A stretch of DNA of 15,954 nucleotides from Acidobacteriaceae bacterium (GTDB taxonomy: Bacteria; Acidobacteriota; Terriglobia; Terriglobales; Acidobacteriaceae), in the NCBI GenBank assembly GCA_030042915.1, contig JASHYS010000028.1, forward strand, positions 1 to 15,954. The letters run 5' to 3'. This document shows, piece by piece, positions 7,176-14,507 of this stretch (position 1 is its first letter; the number at the start of each line of letters is the position of its first letter). The notes under the pieces were generated by a model. It made no database searches. It had not been told where the DNA came from and saw only the letters and a program-made list of their open reading frames with translations. A program made the translations under genes and the position numbers.

Positions 7176-9203
7176 ATGAACGCAGGCAAGCAGCACGCAG
7201 CCAGACACTTGTACGAATTCGGTGTCTTCCGCCTCGACCCCGCGGAGCGCATCTTTGCCCGCGACGGCGAGCGCATTCCCCTTGCGCCCAAGGCATTCGA
7301 CACCCTTGTTTTGCTGGTGACCAACAGCGGGCGCGTAATGACCAAGGAGCAACTGATTCAGATGTTGTGGCCTGACAGCTTTGTCGAGGAGAACAACCTG
7401 ACACAACACATTTCAGCGCTGCGCCGCGCTCTGGGACCGAAGCCAGGCGAATACATCGAGACGGTGCCGAAGCTGGGTTATCGCTTTGTGTGCCGCGTGC
7501 GCGAGACTGCTGGAGATGATGCGATTCCCTTCCCGTTCGGCGATGCCAAAGTGGTCGTGACCCGGCGCACCCGAACACACATCATGCTGCGTGAGGAGAT
7601 TGAAGAAGAGGACGATGGGGTCGAGCCGGCAGAACCTTCACCCTATGCGGCCGTAGGTCAAGTTGTAGTGTCGACGGACCTGAAACGGACCCGGCCCTGG
7701 CATCTCGGGCCAACCTTATCCTGGAAACTGACTGCGGCTCTCGCCACTCTCGCGGCAGTTTGTGTTGCGCTGCTTGGGCTGGCAATTTACCGCTTCCGTA
7801 CCCCCGTGAAAACTCCCGCCGTCTCGACCGGCATGCGCAGCCTTGCCGTTCTGCCGTTCCGGAACCTGAAGCCGGATGCCGAAACGGACTTCCTGAGCCT
7901 GGCACTGACGGATGTGATTATTCATCGCCTCGGTTACGTGAGGGAGATCAACGTCGAACCGCTGTCGTCGGTGGCAAAGTACCGGAACTCGGACCTTGAC
8001 GCACGGCAAATCGCGCGCGAACTCAATGTGCAGAACGTCGTGACGGGGAGCTATCTCAAGGACCGCGACGATCTTCGCGTCAACATTGAAGTCATCGGAA
8101 TGGATAGCAACGCCGGCCCGCGTCGCGAAGACCTGGAGCTGAAATACGACAAGCTTTTTCGCATTCAGGACTGGGTGGCTGTGAGCGCAATTCATGCCAT
8201 GGGCCTTGAATTGCAACCGCAAGAGGCTGAGCGCCTGAACCGCGATGTGCCCACGGATCCCGCTGCTTACGAATACTTCCTCCGTGGCACCGATGAAGGT
8301 TTCAGGTCCGACTTCAAAGAAGCAATGCAATCGCTGGAGAAGTCAGTCGCGCTGGAGCCCGGGAACGCGATGGCCTGGGCTGAACTGGCGACGACGTACA
8401 TCGGATATGCGAACGTGCAGGGCGGCGACCCCGCGTTTGTTGAGAAGGGGTGGCAAGCGTTTCGCCGTGCCATCGAACTCGACTCCGACAATCGCTTTAT
8501 CGTCGATATGATGGCCCTCCATATGATTGAAAACAATCAGGCGGAGCAGGCCATCCCCCTGCTTCAAGAGTCGATCCGGCGCAATCCGACAGATTCATTC
8601 GCGCACTGGTATCTGAGCGAGGCATATCGATTCGGCGGGGAACTGAATCAATCCGTTTCAGAGGGCGAGCTGGCGCTCCGGCTGAATCCGAACGTCAGTG
8701 AGAATCTCACGTTCAACACTTACCTCTATTTAGGCCAATACCGGATATTTCTATACAGTCTGCGACCCGACGACAACAGTGCCCGCACCGTGTTTTACCG
8801 GGGAATGGCGTACTACTACCTGCATGATGCCCGCAGCGCCGAAGCAGAGTTTGACCGCGCCCATGAAATGAATGCCGCGCTGCTGCATTCTCAAATAGGC
8901 CAGGCCCTCGCATTTGCTCTTCGTCACGACGACGCTCAAGGGCTGCGGATCATGGGGAATATCGAGCGATCCGGCGGCGACGATGGCGAGATGACCTACA
9001 AGATGGCACAGGCGTACGCACAACTGGGAGACCCGCAGGACTCTCTTCGCATGCTGCGCAGGAGCATTGATCTGGGTTTCTATCCTTATGACTATTTCGC
9101 GAGCGATCCGCTTCTGGCGCCGCTTCGCGGCTATGGCGACTACGCCGCTGTGATGGAACTGGCGCGTGAACGGCATGAGGCATTTCGGAAGGCTTTGCGC
9201 TGA
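7176..9203 (+). CDS. Membrane-anchored winged-helix transcriptional regulator with TPR sensor domain (CadC-like)
   Basis: The 675-residue protein starts with an OmpR/PhoB-type winged helix (about residues 11-108). Recognisable parts are EFGVFRLD at the start, LAPKAFDTL, the recognition-helix region ENNLTQHISALRRALG and the wing GYRFVCRV. An acidic linker (139-154, EEIEEEDDG) leads to one membrane segment (about 182-205). Residues 220-310 resemble the TolB-N/FlgO-like region (SLAVLPFRNL, then ARELNVQNVVTGSY), and 365-665 are tetratricopeptide repeats with AxxxxxxAxxLxP-type helices. In CadC-like proteins the winged helix is cytoplasmic and the C-terminal part periplasmic, which fits here. Many Acidobacteriota encode dozens of such proteins, and ligands are mostly unknown. 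It is divergent from the giant surface protein, so regulation of that gene is a reasonable guess. The ATG lacks a strong ribosome site (only GAG three bases ahead), but the fold begins directly after it and no better start is available. Confidence 0.92.
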   Translation: MNAGKQHAARHLYEFGVFRLDPAERIFARDGERIPLAPKAFDTLVLLVTNSGRVMTKEQLIQMLWPDSFVEENNLTQHISALRRALGPKPGEYIETVPKLGYRFVCRVRETAGDDAIPFPFGDAKVVVTRRTRTHIMLREEIEEEDDGVEPAEPSPYAAVGQVVVSTDLKRTRPWHLGPTLSWKLTAALATLAAVCVALLGLAIYRFRTPVKTPAVSTGMRSLAVLPFRNLKPDAETDFLSLALTDVIIHRLGYVREINVEPLSSVAKYRNSDLDARQIARELNVQNVVTGSYLKDRDDLRVNIEVIGMDSNAGPRREDLELKYDKLFRIQDWVAVSAIHAMGLELQPQEAERLNRDVPTDPAAYEYFLRGTDEGFRSDFKEAMQSLEKSVALEPGNAMAWAELATTYIGYANVQGGDPAFVEKGWQAFRRAIELDSDNRFIVDMMALHMIENNQAEQAIPLLQESIRRNPTDSFAHWYLSEAYRFGGELNQSVSEGELALRLNPNVSENLTFNTYLYLGQYRIFLYSLRPDDNSARTVFYRGMAYYYLHDARSAEAEFDRAHEMNAALLHSQIGQALAFALRHDDAQGLRIMGNIERSGGDDGEMTYKMAQAYAQLGDPQDSLRMLRRSIDLGFYPYDYFASDPLLAPLRGYGDYAAVMELARERHEAFRKALR

Positions 9204-9301
9204 GGGCCAAACCTCGGTTCCGCTGCTCCCGGCTGAAGTGATCATGCAGCTCAGCAAGATGCAAAAGCCGTCGGCCGCGCGGTGATAAATCCAGTTCCTT
9301 C

Positions 9302-9325
9302 GCGGCGCTCGCTAGGGCGCGCCGC
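9302..9325. terminator. GC-rich hairpin, possible weak terminator between convergent genes
   Basis: GCGGCGC (9302-9308) pairs perfectly with GCGCCGC (9319-9325) around a 10-base loop. It starts about 100 bases after the regulator stop. There is no T-run on either side, so it is not a standard intrinsic terminator; it could be a pause site or a chance GC palindrome. Confidence 0.25.
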
Positions 9326-9413
9326 ACGTGAGGAAGGTTGGCCGGCCCGATTCTGGTCCGGGGAGATTTACCAGTGTGCCTTGTATACGTGCTGGTCAGC
9401 CGGGGCAAGAGCC

Positions 9414-9707
9414 TTAGCAGGCCGCCTGGCGAGTCAACCTGCTCCCTGCGCGCTCGACAGTTAGCTGTTCACCCGCCTTCAGCCTTTCGGCCTCTTCGAC
9501 GGTGAGTGGAGGACCAGTAACCTGCATTCCACCGATTTCAGCGGTGGCAACGGAAACGCCAACACTGTACACCTTCCTCGCCGGGTGCTGGATCGAGAAG
9601 CGTTTCCACCTCGCAGCATCGCAGAGAGCTGGCCGCGACGAGTTGATACAAACCGCAATCCCGACCAGTGAGCCCTCCTCAGCCGCCCTCTTTCCTGATT
9701 CGCCTTC
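9414..9707 (-). other. In-frame open extension after the hydrolase TGA stop (97 codons)
   Basis: Directly after the TGA at 9708-9710 the same frame stays open for 97 codons to a TAA at 9414-9416. The distal part reads like real protein (VTGPPLTVEEAERLKAGEQL, a likely amphipathic helix). It could be a former C-terminus cut by a recent stop, a readthrough tail, or a separate small gene starting at GTG 9572 (52 residues; only a weak GAGG nearby). It could also be chance in GC-rich DNA. I do not recognise the sequence. Confidence 0.2.
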
Positions 9708-12700
9708 TCAGTCGATTGCAGGAAAACCACTGTTCCAGATGGTGCCAGGCACATCGCCGTTGGGTGGAGGATTCGTCGCCCGAGGGCTGCAGCTTTTCAT
9801 CAGCGAGGAGGTTGCCGGCGACTGGAAGGTAGGCGGCTGCCACAGCATCGGCTGATTGTCGGAAGACGGATTGAAGTCCTTGATTGTGCCATTCGGTGGA
9901 AGCCCCGAGCTGACAAATCCACCGTTACTGCTCGGCAAGCAGGCCGCGACGCCATCGAGCGCCCAGGCATCTGTGGTATTGCCGATCGACGCGGTCCCCG
10001 CAATGAATTCAATCTGGAACGAACTGATCGAATTCGGCGAGACGCCGGTTGGCAATGCGATCGTGAAGTTGCTCTCCGTGGCGCCTCCTCCCGACGCGCT
10101 GGGAAGATGGAAGCTGGTGAGCTTGTAGCAAGCGCCGCAGGGATTATTGGGAGAACCGTTTGCTGACGGCCACGGATGAAACCAGTAATTCAACGGGAAA
10201 TCCAGCATTCCTTTGCCTGCAGCGCCTGGAGTGCTCACTGGAACCGAGATCATGGCATGTACCTCGCTATTCCAGCGAAGGTCATCGCTGCCCGTCAGCA
10301 GTGTGATGTTGATATTGTTGTCGGGCGTCGTAAGAAACGACTGAATCTGTTGCGCGAAGAAAATCGGGCGCTCATCGTGAATGGAATGCCCGGTGTCGTT
10401 CAGAAATAGAGTTCGTCCGGTTGCGTTGCGCATGTCGTTGGCAACGTCGTGGGTAAAACCGTAGATATCCTGGTGGACCGTGAGGTTGGTCCCAGTATCG
10501 CCGAGGCCGTGACCAGCACAGGTGCCCGTGGACAAGGTCGGCGGCGGCGTAAAGGGAGCGGTACTGTTGCCGTTGTCGTAGTCGTCGCATGCGCCGGTAG
10601 CCAGAAGGAGACGCGGGTGGATGAACCCGTAGATAGGCTGGTAGGTCTGATTGGAGGTGTCTGTGTTGTTCTGGAAACTGAACACCGCCTGTTCCGTGTC
10701 GATTGACGTCGTCCAAAGCCTTGCCATGGGCGAATAAATCTCATAACGATCAAAACGCGATTGCGTGATCAGGGATGTCGTGGCGCTCTTTCCAGAGGGG
10801 TCGGTCCAGTCGTCGCGATACCACATCTCGGGGTCGGGCGGGAGACCGCCAAGTGAGCTTGTATCGGCGAAATAAAGATTAGAGAAATAGCTGGCACGAG
10901 TGTTCGAGTTCTCCTTCTGCCAGGTGGGTCCCACGCCGCTAACCACACCGCCGATCACGCCGCCGATCGCGGCGCCTCCCACGCAGCCGTACACGCCGGC
11001 GGCCTCAGCCCCCGCCACGCAGCCGGCCGCGGCGCCGACCGCGGCGCCAACCTGGATATTGGCGCAGCACATGTTGAAGCCGACGATCGTACCGGCATTA
11101 TCGTGGTAACTGACCATGCTGGTCGGTGACCACGAGACAATGGTCGGCTGGGCACCTCCGGGGGCTGACGCCGGAGCCGTGAATGCGCGCGGGTTATCCA
11201 AATGGAAGGGCGGCATGAGAGGATCCATGCCGAGTAGCAGGGATGTATTGCCCCCGAGGCTGCCCCCCATCACAACCAGCACCTGATTTTCGTTGAGAAT
11301 TTTCTGGTCGTTGAGTGTCTTGATGAAGTTATTGATGAAGTTGATTGTGAAGTTGAGAACGGGGAAATTATTGATGTTTGCGGGCGCGCCGCCATTCGGG
11401 CCGTTCTCAAAGGCGCTCGAAGTGGCGTCGAGCGCGAACCGTGCGCTGCCGTCAGTCGGAGTCACCATGGGGTCGTCATAAGCGCTGAGGGGAAGGTCGA
11501 ACGAAATCACGATGACGTTGTTGCTCCAGTCGCCGAAGCTCGAGACAAACTGCTTCGCCATCGGAAATGCCTCTTCGAGACGCGACCCGCCGCCGTGAAT
11601 GTAGACGATTACGTTCTTGTTGAAGAGCTGGCCATCGAGCAGCGCGGTGGGAACATCGTTGGGGATAGCCAACCTTCCCGAGTGCGACGCATCCGTGGGA
11701 ATAGGCGGAGCCGTGGTTGGCGCCTGACCGGGCACCAGGTTCATGAACGTCGAGCCGGCCGCGATCATGTAGCGCGTCATAAGCGTGCCAGTCTTGCCGC
11801 TAACCACCACCGGCACAGGGACTTCGAACTGCGGAAAGGGCGCGCTAAAAACATTGACAGGACGATGCGGTGCGTCGTCTTCACCTGAGACGGCGATCCA
11901 TTTAGAGTTCCACCGGAACTGGCGCCACGCGGTTTGGTTCGATCGAATCGCCCACAATGCGGTGTAGGCATCGGTGAGCACGTCCGCGCATGCCTGTGTG
12001 AGCTGATCGCTGGCAACGCTCGACGCAATCGCGGGCAGGCCCGACTGTCCATTCTTCACCAGCTGTACCAGATCGCTGACTTGCGGACCGCTGGAGTTTG
12101 GAGCAAAGGCCGGGTTCCAGCCGACGAACGAGTTAAAGGCTTCGCGCCCTGTGACGGAAAGCTGCGCCAGCGCCGTAGAGCAGACCGCGTTTGTATCGCC
12201 GCAGCTCATGCCCTGCACGTTTCCGGGCAGACTCTGATTAAGACGCAGCCAGACGGCGCGAGCCAACATCAGGTGTGCGTCGTGCGACTGTGCGTTGGCG
12301 CGAAAGAACTGATTGAGGCGGCCGTCCTGCTCATTAACTTTGCCGTTCCAGGCGGGCAGACATCCCTTCCACGAGCTGGAGCAGGAGACGGACAGCATAC
12401 TGGTGGAATCTGTGAATCCGGCGGGCGGAACAAAATAACCCCAGGGCAGCCACCCGTCACCGACGCTCGAGTTCAGGTTAAGATCCGGAAGCTCATTCGG
12501 TGGATCGACGGGCATGGTCATGCCCAGGCCGGTCTTGGCGGCCATGGGTGGCAGCAGAACGCTCGGCAGCGTGCCGGTCAACCGCGCTATAGGATTCCCC
12601 GAAAACGTCATCACGCGCTGTGGCGCGGATCCAACATTCGACAACGAAACCGTAACACTGCTGATGTTCCAATTGTTGTCTGTCTCCAGGCCGTTATTGT

Positions 12701-13859
12701 GCTCGATCTGCGTGATCAACACGTGCCCGATGTCGGAAGGCTTGAGGGGCGGATTCAGAGTTTCGGTCAGGGTGTTCGTGGTGTTGTTGGCCCAGCCGGA
12801 CCCGGTCCCGTTGTAAAGCGTGAAGGACTGCAACACCGTCCCGTCGGCGGACTCGAGAGCTGCCGTGGCCACGCAGTCGCTGCGCAGATCGGCTCCGCCG
12901 GTGCCGATGGTGAACTGGACTGTATTGAACTCACCGGAAGGCGCCTGCAGCGGCACAACGATTGTGAAGCTGGGTACCGAACCGGTGAGCCGTGCCAGCG
13001 GAGTTCCAGAAGGGTTGGCGATCTCCTGGGACCCGCCACCGGGATTCGACAGCGTGACGGTCACACTGTTGATGTTCCAATTGTTGTCCGTTTCGAAGCC
13101 GCTGTTGTGTTCAATTTGCGTGATGACAATCTCGCCGATATCCGATGGTTTGAGGGCCGGATTAAGAGTCGCGGTGATGGTATTCATGGAGTTGTTCGGG
13201 AATCCCGAACCGCTACCGTCATAGAGCGTGATCGTCTGCAGCACGCTTCCGTTTGCCGCTTCAAGGGTCGCCGTGGCCGCGCAATCTCCGCGTAAATCGG
13301 CGTCGCCGGTGCCGATTACGAATTGAATCGTGGCGAATGTGCCAGGAGGCTGCTGGCTTGGCGGGGGAGGCACAGTGATCGTATAGCTGGGCTGCGACCC
13401 GGTAAGGCGCGTCAGCGGGTTTCCGGAGTCACTGACGATCTGCTGCGCGCTTGAGCCGTTATTTGAGAGCGTGACAGTCACGCTGTTGACGTTCCAATTG
13501 TTGTCCGTCTCGAAGCCGCTGTTGTGCTCAATTTGCGTGATGACGATGCGCGCGATTTGCGCGCGAGTGAGCGCCGGACTGAGCGTTGCCGTCACAGTGT
13601 TGGTTGAATTGTTTGGCCATCCTGAACCGGAGCCGTTATACAGCGTGATGGTTTGCAACGCGCCCCCGTTCGCGGCCTCGAGAGTCGCCGTAGCCGCGCA
13701 ATCGCCGCGCAAATCGGCTCCTCCGGTGACAATCACGAATTGAATTCGATTAAAGGTTTGCGAGGCAGCGGGGTGGGCGGCGATCAGAATCGCAGCGGAC
13801 ACGCACAACCAGCCAAGAAATTCCAAAGGGGTTTTGCACTGCTTGAGGGGAAGCTGCAT
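9708..13859 (-). CDS. Secreted alpha/beta-hydrolase (esterase/lipase-like) with repeated DLR beta-sandwich-like modules
   Basis: The 1383-residue protein begins with a signal peptide (core about residues 15-32, cleavage near AAS|Q). Three tandem modules follow (about 36-162, 175-302, 311-434), each with TG.(A)DLR.DC.ATA.LE, ITQIEHN and TDNNWN..SVTV. A related fourth module lies at 1182-1304 (TGSDDLRWNSEV, then DAWALDGV). The pattern recalls PLAT/LH2 or C2-like beta-sandwiches, but that is only a resemblance. Residues 435-740 are unassigned. The catalytic region shows an oxyanion motif HGGG (755-758), a nucleophile elbow GGSLGG with Ser867, a likely acid at Asp1092 or 1093 (ATGACDDYDN) and a likely His1158 (TGHSIHDERP). 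A Gly/Ala-rich stretch (938-977) resembling a glycine zipper sits between Ser and Asp. The substrate is unknown; ester or lipid hydrolysis outside the cytoplasm is inferred. The ATG at 13859 is preferred over the TTG eight codons upstream because AAGGAG lies seven bases before it. Confidence 0.88.
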   Translation of the reverse strand: MQLPLKQCKTPLEFLGWLCVSAAILIAAHPAASQTFNRIQFVIVTGGADLRGDCAATATLEAANGGALQTITLYNGSGSGWPNNSTNTVTATLSPALTRAQIARIVITQIEHNSGFETDNNWNVNSVTVTLSNNGSSAQQIVSDSGNPLTRLTGSQPSYTITVPPPPSQQPPGTFATIQFVIGTGDADLRGDCAATATLEAANGSVLQTITLYDGSGSGFPNNSMNTITATLNPALKPSDIGEIVITQIEHNSGFETDNNWNINSVTVTLSNPGGGSQEIANPSGTPLARLTGSVPSFTIVVPLQAPSGEFNTVQFTIGTGGADLRSDCVATAALESADGTVLQSFTLYNGTGSGWANNTTNTLTETLNPPLKPSDIGHVLITQIEHNNGLETDNNWNISSVTVSLSNVGSAPQRVMTFSGNPIARLTGTLPSVLLPPMAAKTGLGMTMPVDPPNELPDLNLNSSVGDGWLPWGYFVPPAGFTDSTSMLSVSCSSSWKGCLPAWNGKVNEQDGRLNQFFRANAQSHDAHLMLARAVWLRLNQSLPGNVQGMSCGDTNAVCSTALAQLSVTGREAFNSFVGWNPAFAPNSSGPQVSDLVQLVKNGQSGLPAIASSVASDQLTQACADVLTDAYTALWAIRSNQTAWRQFRWNSKWIAVSGEDDAPHRPVNVFSAPFPQFEVPVPVVVSGKTGTLMTRYMIAAGSTFMNLVPGQAPTTAPPIPTDASHSGRLAIPNDVPTALLDGQLFNKNVIVYIHGGGSRLEEAFPMAKQFVSSFGDWSNNVIVISFDLPLSAYDDPMVTPTDGSARFALDATSSAFENGPNGGAPANINNFPVLNFTINFINNFIKTLNDQKILNENQVLVVMGGSLGGNTSLLLGMDPLMPPFHLDNPRAFTAPASAPGGAQPTIVSWSPTSMVSYHDNAGTIVGFNMCCANIQVGAAVGAAAGCVAGAEAAGVYGCVGGAAIGGVIGGVVSGVGPTWQKENSNTRASYFSNLYFADTSSLGGLPPDPEMWYRDDWTDPSGKSATTSLITQSRFDRYEIYSPMARLWTTSIDTEQAVFSFQNNTDTSNQTYQPIYGFIHPRLLLATGACDDYDNGNSTAPFTPPPTLSTGTCAGHGLGDTGTNLTVHQDIYGFTHDVANDMRNATGRTLFLNDTGHSIHDERPIFFAQQIQSFLTTPDNNINITLLTGSDDLRWNSEVHAMISVPVSTPGAAGKGMLDFPLNYWFHPWPSANGSPNNPCGACYKLTSFHLPSASGGGATESNFTIALPTGVSPNSISSFQIEFIAGTASIGNTTDAWALDGVAACLPSSNGGFVSSGLPPNGTIKDFNPSSDNQPMLWQPPTFQSPATSSLMKSCSPRATNPPPNGDVPGTIWNSGFPAID
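12558..13754 (-). repeat. Three tandem copies of the DLR module
   Basis: Equivalent positions recur at spacings of 417 and 408 bases (139 and 136 residues); for example the segment encoding TDNNWN recurs at about 13495, 13078 and 12670. Copies one and two are most alike (ADLRGDCAATATLEAANG in both) and copy three has drifted. The units are in frame and separated by short Pro-rich or Gly-rich linkers. A fourth, distant copy lies near the C-terminus (about 9948-10316) and is not part of the tandem array. Confidence 0.85.
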
Positions 13860-13866
13860 GGGGCAT

Positions 13867-13872
13867 CTCCTT
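13867..13872 (-). promoter_or_regulatory. Shine-Dalgarno site of the secreted hydrolase
   Basis: AAGGAG on the minus strand is seven bases before the ATG at 13859. It fixes that ATG as the start rather than the upstream TTG at 13883, which would place the ribosome site inside the gene and lengthen the signal peptide. Confidence 0.7.
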
Positions 13873-14089
13873 GCGGGAAACAACGCAAATCCGTTGGCAA
13901 TGGAAAATGGCCCTCTTTTTCTGGTGGAGGGAAGTGTACCACCAATTACCTCGGAAACTCGGGATTTTGTGGGCGCTCATTTCGGTTCCATGTGACCAAA
14001 GCCCAAAGTGGCATCTGACGAGTCTCGGAGCGGAACGCGCAGGGAACTGCGCGCCTGTAGGCAAGTCGGCTGGCACCCTCCGGAAAACG

Positions 14090-14370
14090 CTCCGCGGCGT
14101 GGCCACAAGAATCCTTGCAGGCTCGCCGTCCACCGTGATCTTCATGTCATTCGCGTTCCCCGTTGTGGCCCCGTGAATCACTTCCACCGCTCCCGGCTTG
14201 CTCACCGGCGGCATCTCGTAGTCTCCCGCCTCTGTAGACTCCGCGGTCGTCGTCGAACTCGTCTCGGTCGCAGTCGCCGTGCCCAACGGTGGCGCCGTTA
14301 CGTCCGAATCACGCTGAAGAGTGCCAGACTTCTTGCCACGCTTTTCTTCGCGACTACAGCGCCGTCTAAG
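14090..14370 (-). pseudogene. Probable decayed coding segment
   Basis: On the minus strand one frame gives protein-like text: a Lys/Arg-rich start (REEKRGKKSGTLQRDSDV), a Thr/Ala/Glu-rich stretch, then PPVSKPGAVEVIHGATTG and MKITVDGEPARILVATP. Codons there are GC-ending like those of true genes. After about 14090 the text loses coding character, and the frame has no stop until it has passed through the ribosome site and start of the hydrolase gene, so it cannot be an intact gene. I see no good start codon: the first candidate is TTG at 14286, with coding-like text upstream of it. The parent gene is not recognised. Confidence 0.3.
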
Positions 14371-14383
14371 TCTTGTAGAATGC

Positions 14384-14397
14384 GCTATACAGATAGC
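14384..14397. repeat. Small inverted repeats at the 5' side of the tRNA-like element
   Basis: GCTAT (14384-14388) and ATAGC (14393-14397) form a perfect five-base hairpin. GATAGC (14392-14397) can alternatively pair with GCTATC (14417-14422) further right. Both options overlap the presumed 5' end of the tRNA-like element and would compete with its acceptor stem. Confidence 0.35.
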
Positions 14398-14484
14398 CAG
14401 GGGGCTTTACGAGTACGCTATCGGGGGCTTGAAATCCGCAGGCCTTAACCGGCCGTGGGGGTTCAAGTCCCCCTCCGGGCACCA
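14396..14484 (+). tRNA. tRNA-Ser(UGA)-like element with irregular 5' half
   Basis: The 3' half is tRNA-like in every part: anticodon loop CTTGAAA (14428-14434, anticodon TGA), a long variable arm with stem GGCC...GGCC (14441-14454) as in class II tRNAs, T-loop TTCAAGT (14462-14468) in a perfect GGGGG/CCCCC stem, then TCCGGGC, discriminator A and encoded CCA (14482-14484). The 89-base length suits tRNA-Ser. The 5' side is odd. GCCAGGG (14396-14402) pairs with TCCGGGC with one A-G mismatch and one G-T wobble; extending to nine pairs (14396-14404 with 14472-14480) gives a 9/3 acceptor/T arrangement. U8 is missing, the only D-stem candidate is three pairs (CGA 14410-14412 with TCG 14421-14423), and the anticodon stem has a mismatch. 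It may be a non-canonical tRNA, a pseudogene, or a tRNA 3' end left at an attachment site. Confidence 0.5.
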
Positions 14485-14507
14485 CGAAATCAACAACTTG
14501 GATCATC

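Larger units (their letters stand above)
9204..9707. other. Convergent intergenic region (504 bp)
   Basis: This lies between the 3' ends of the regulator and the hydrolase genes. It holds a GC-rich hairpin (9302-9325) and an in-frame open extension of the hydrolase frame (9414-9707), both listed separately. I see no convincing independent gene, RNA or mobile element. Confidence 0.6.
13860..14395. other. Intergenic region between hydrolase gene and tRNA-like element (536 bp)
   Basis: It holds the 5' region of the leftward hydrolase gene, the decayed coding segment and a small hairpin near 14384-14397. Short plus-strand open frames here lack ribosome sites and look random. I could not identify a confident promoter for either flanking gene; TAGAAT (14377-14382) and TATACA (14386-14391) resemble -10 boxes for rightward transcription into the tRNA-like element but have no good -35 partner. 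Confidence 0.5.

Noticed and set aside
7716..8330. Minus-strand open frame of 204 codons
   Set aside because: It is antisense to the regulator, whose plus-strand translation shows clear winged-helix and TPR features throughout.
11934..13295. Plus-strand open frame of 453 codons
   Set aside because: It is antisense to the DLR repeats of the hydrolase gene, and its own apparent repeats only mirror them. No ribosome site or recognisable domain was seen.
13750..14286. Complete minus-strand gene of 178 codons overlapping the hydrolase start
   Set aside because: It would overlap the well-supported hydrolase start and ribosome site in another frame, and the second half of its translation lacks coding character. 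Only the upstream part is kept, as a possible decayed segment.
14396..14484. tRNA-Sec or tmRNA end
   Set aside because: The anticodon loop is CTTGAAA (TGA anticodon), not the TCA needed for selenocysteine. No tmRNA tag frame or matching 5' half is visible upstream.
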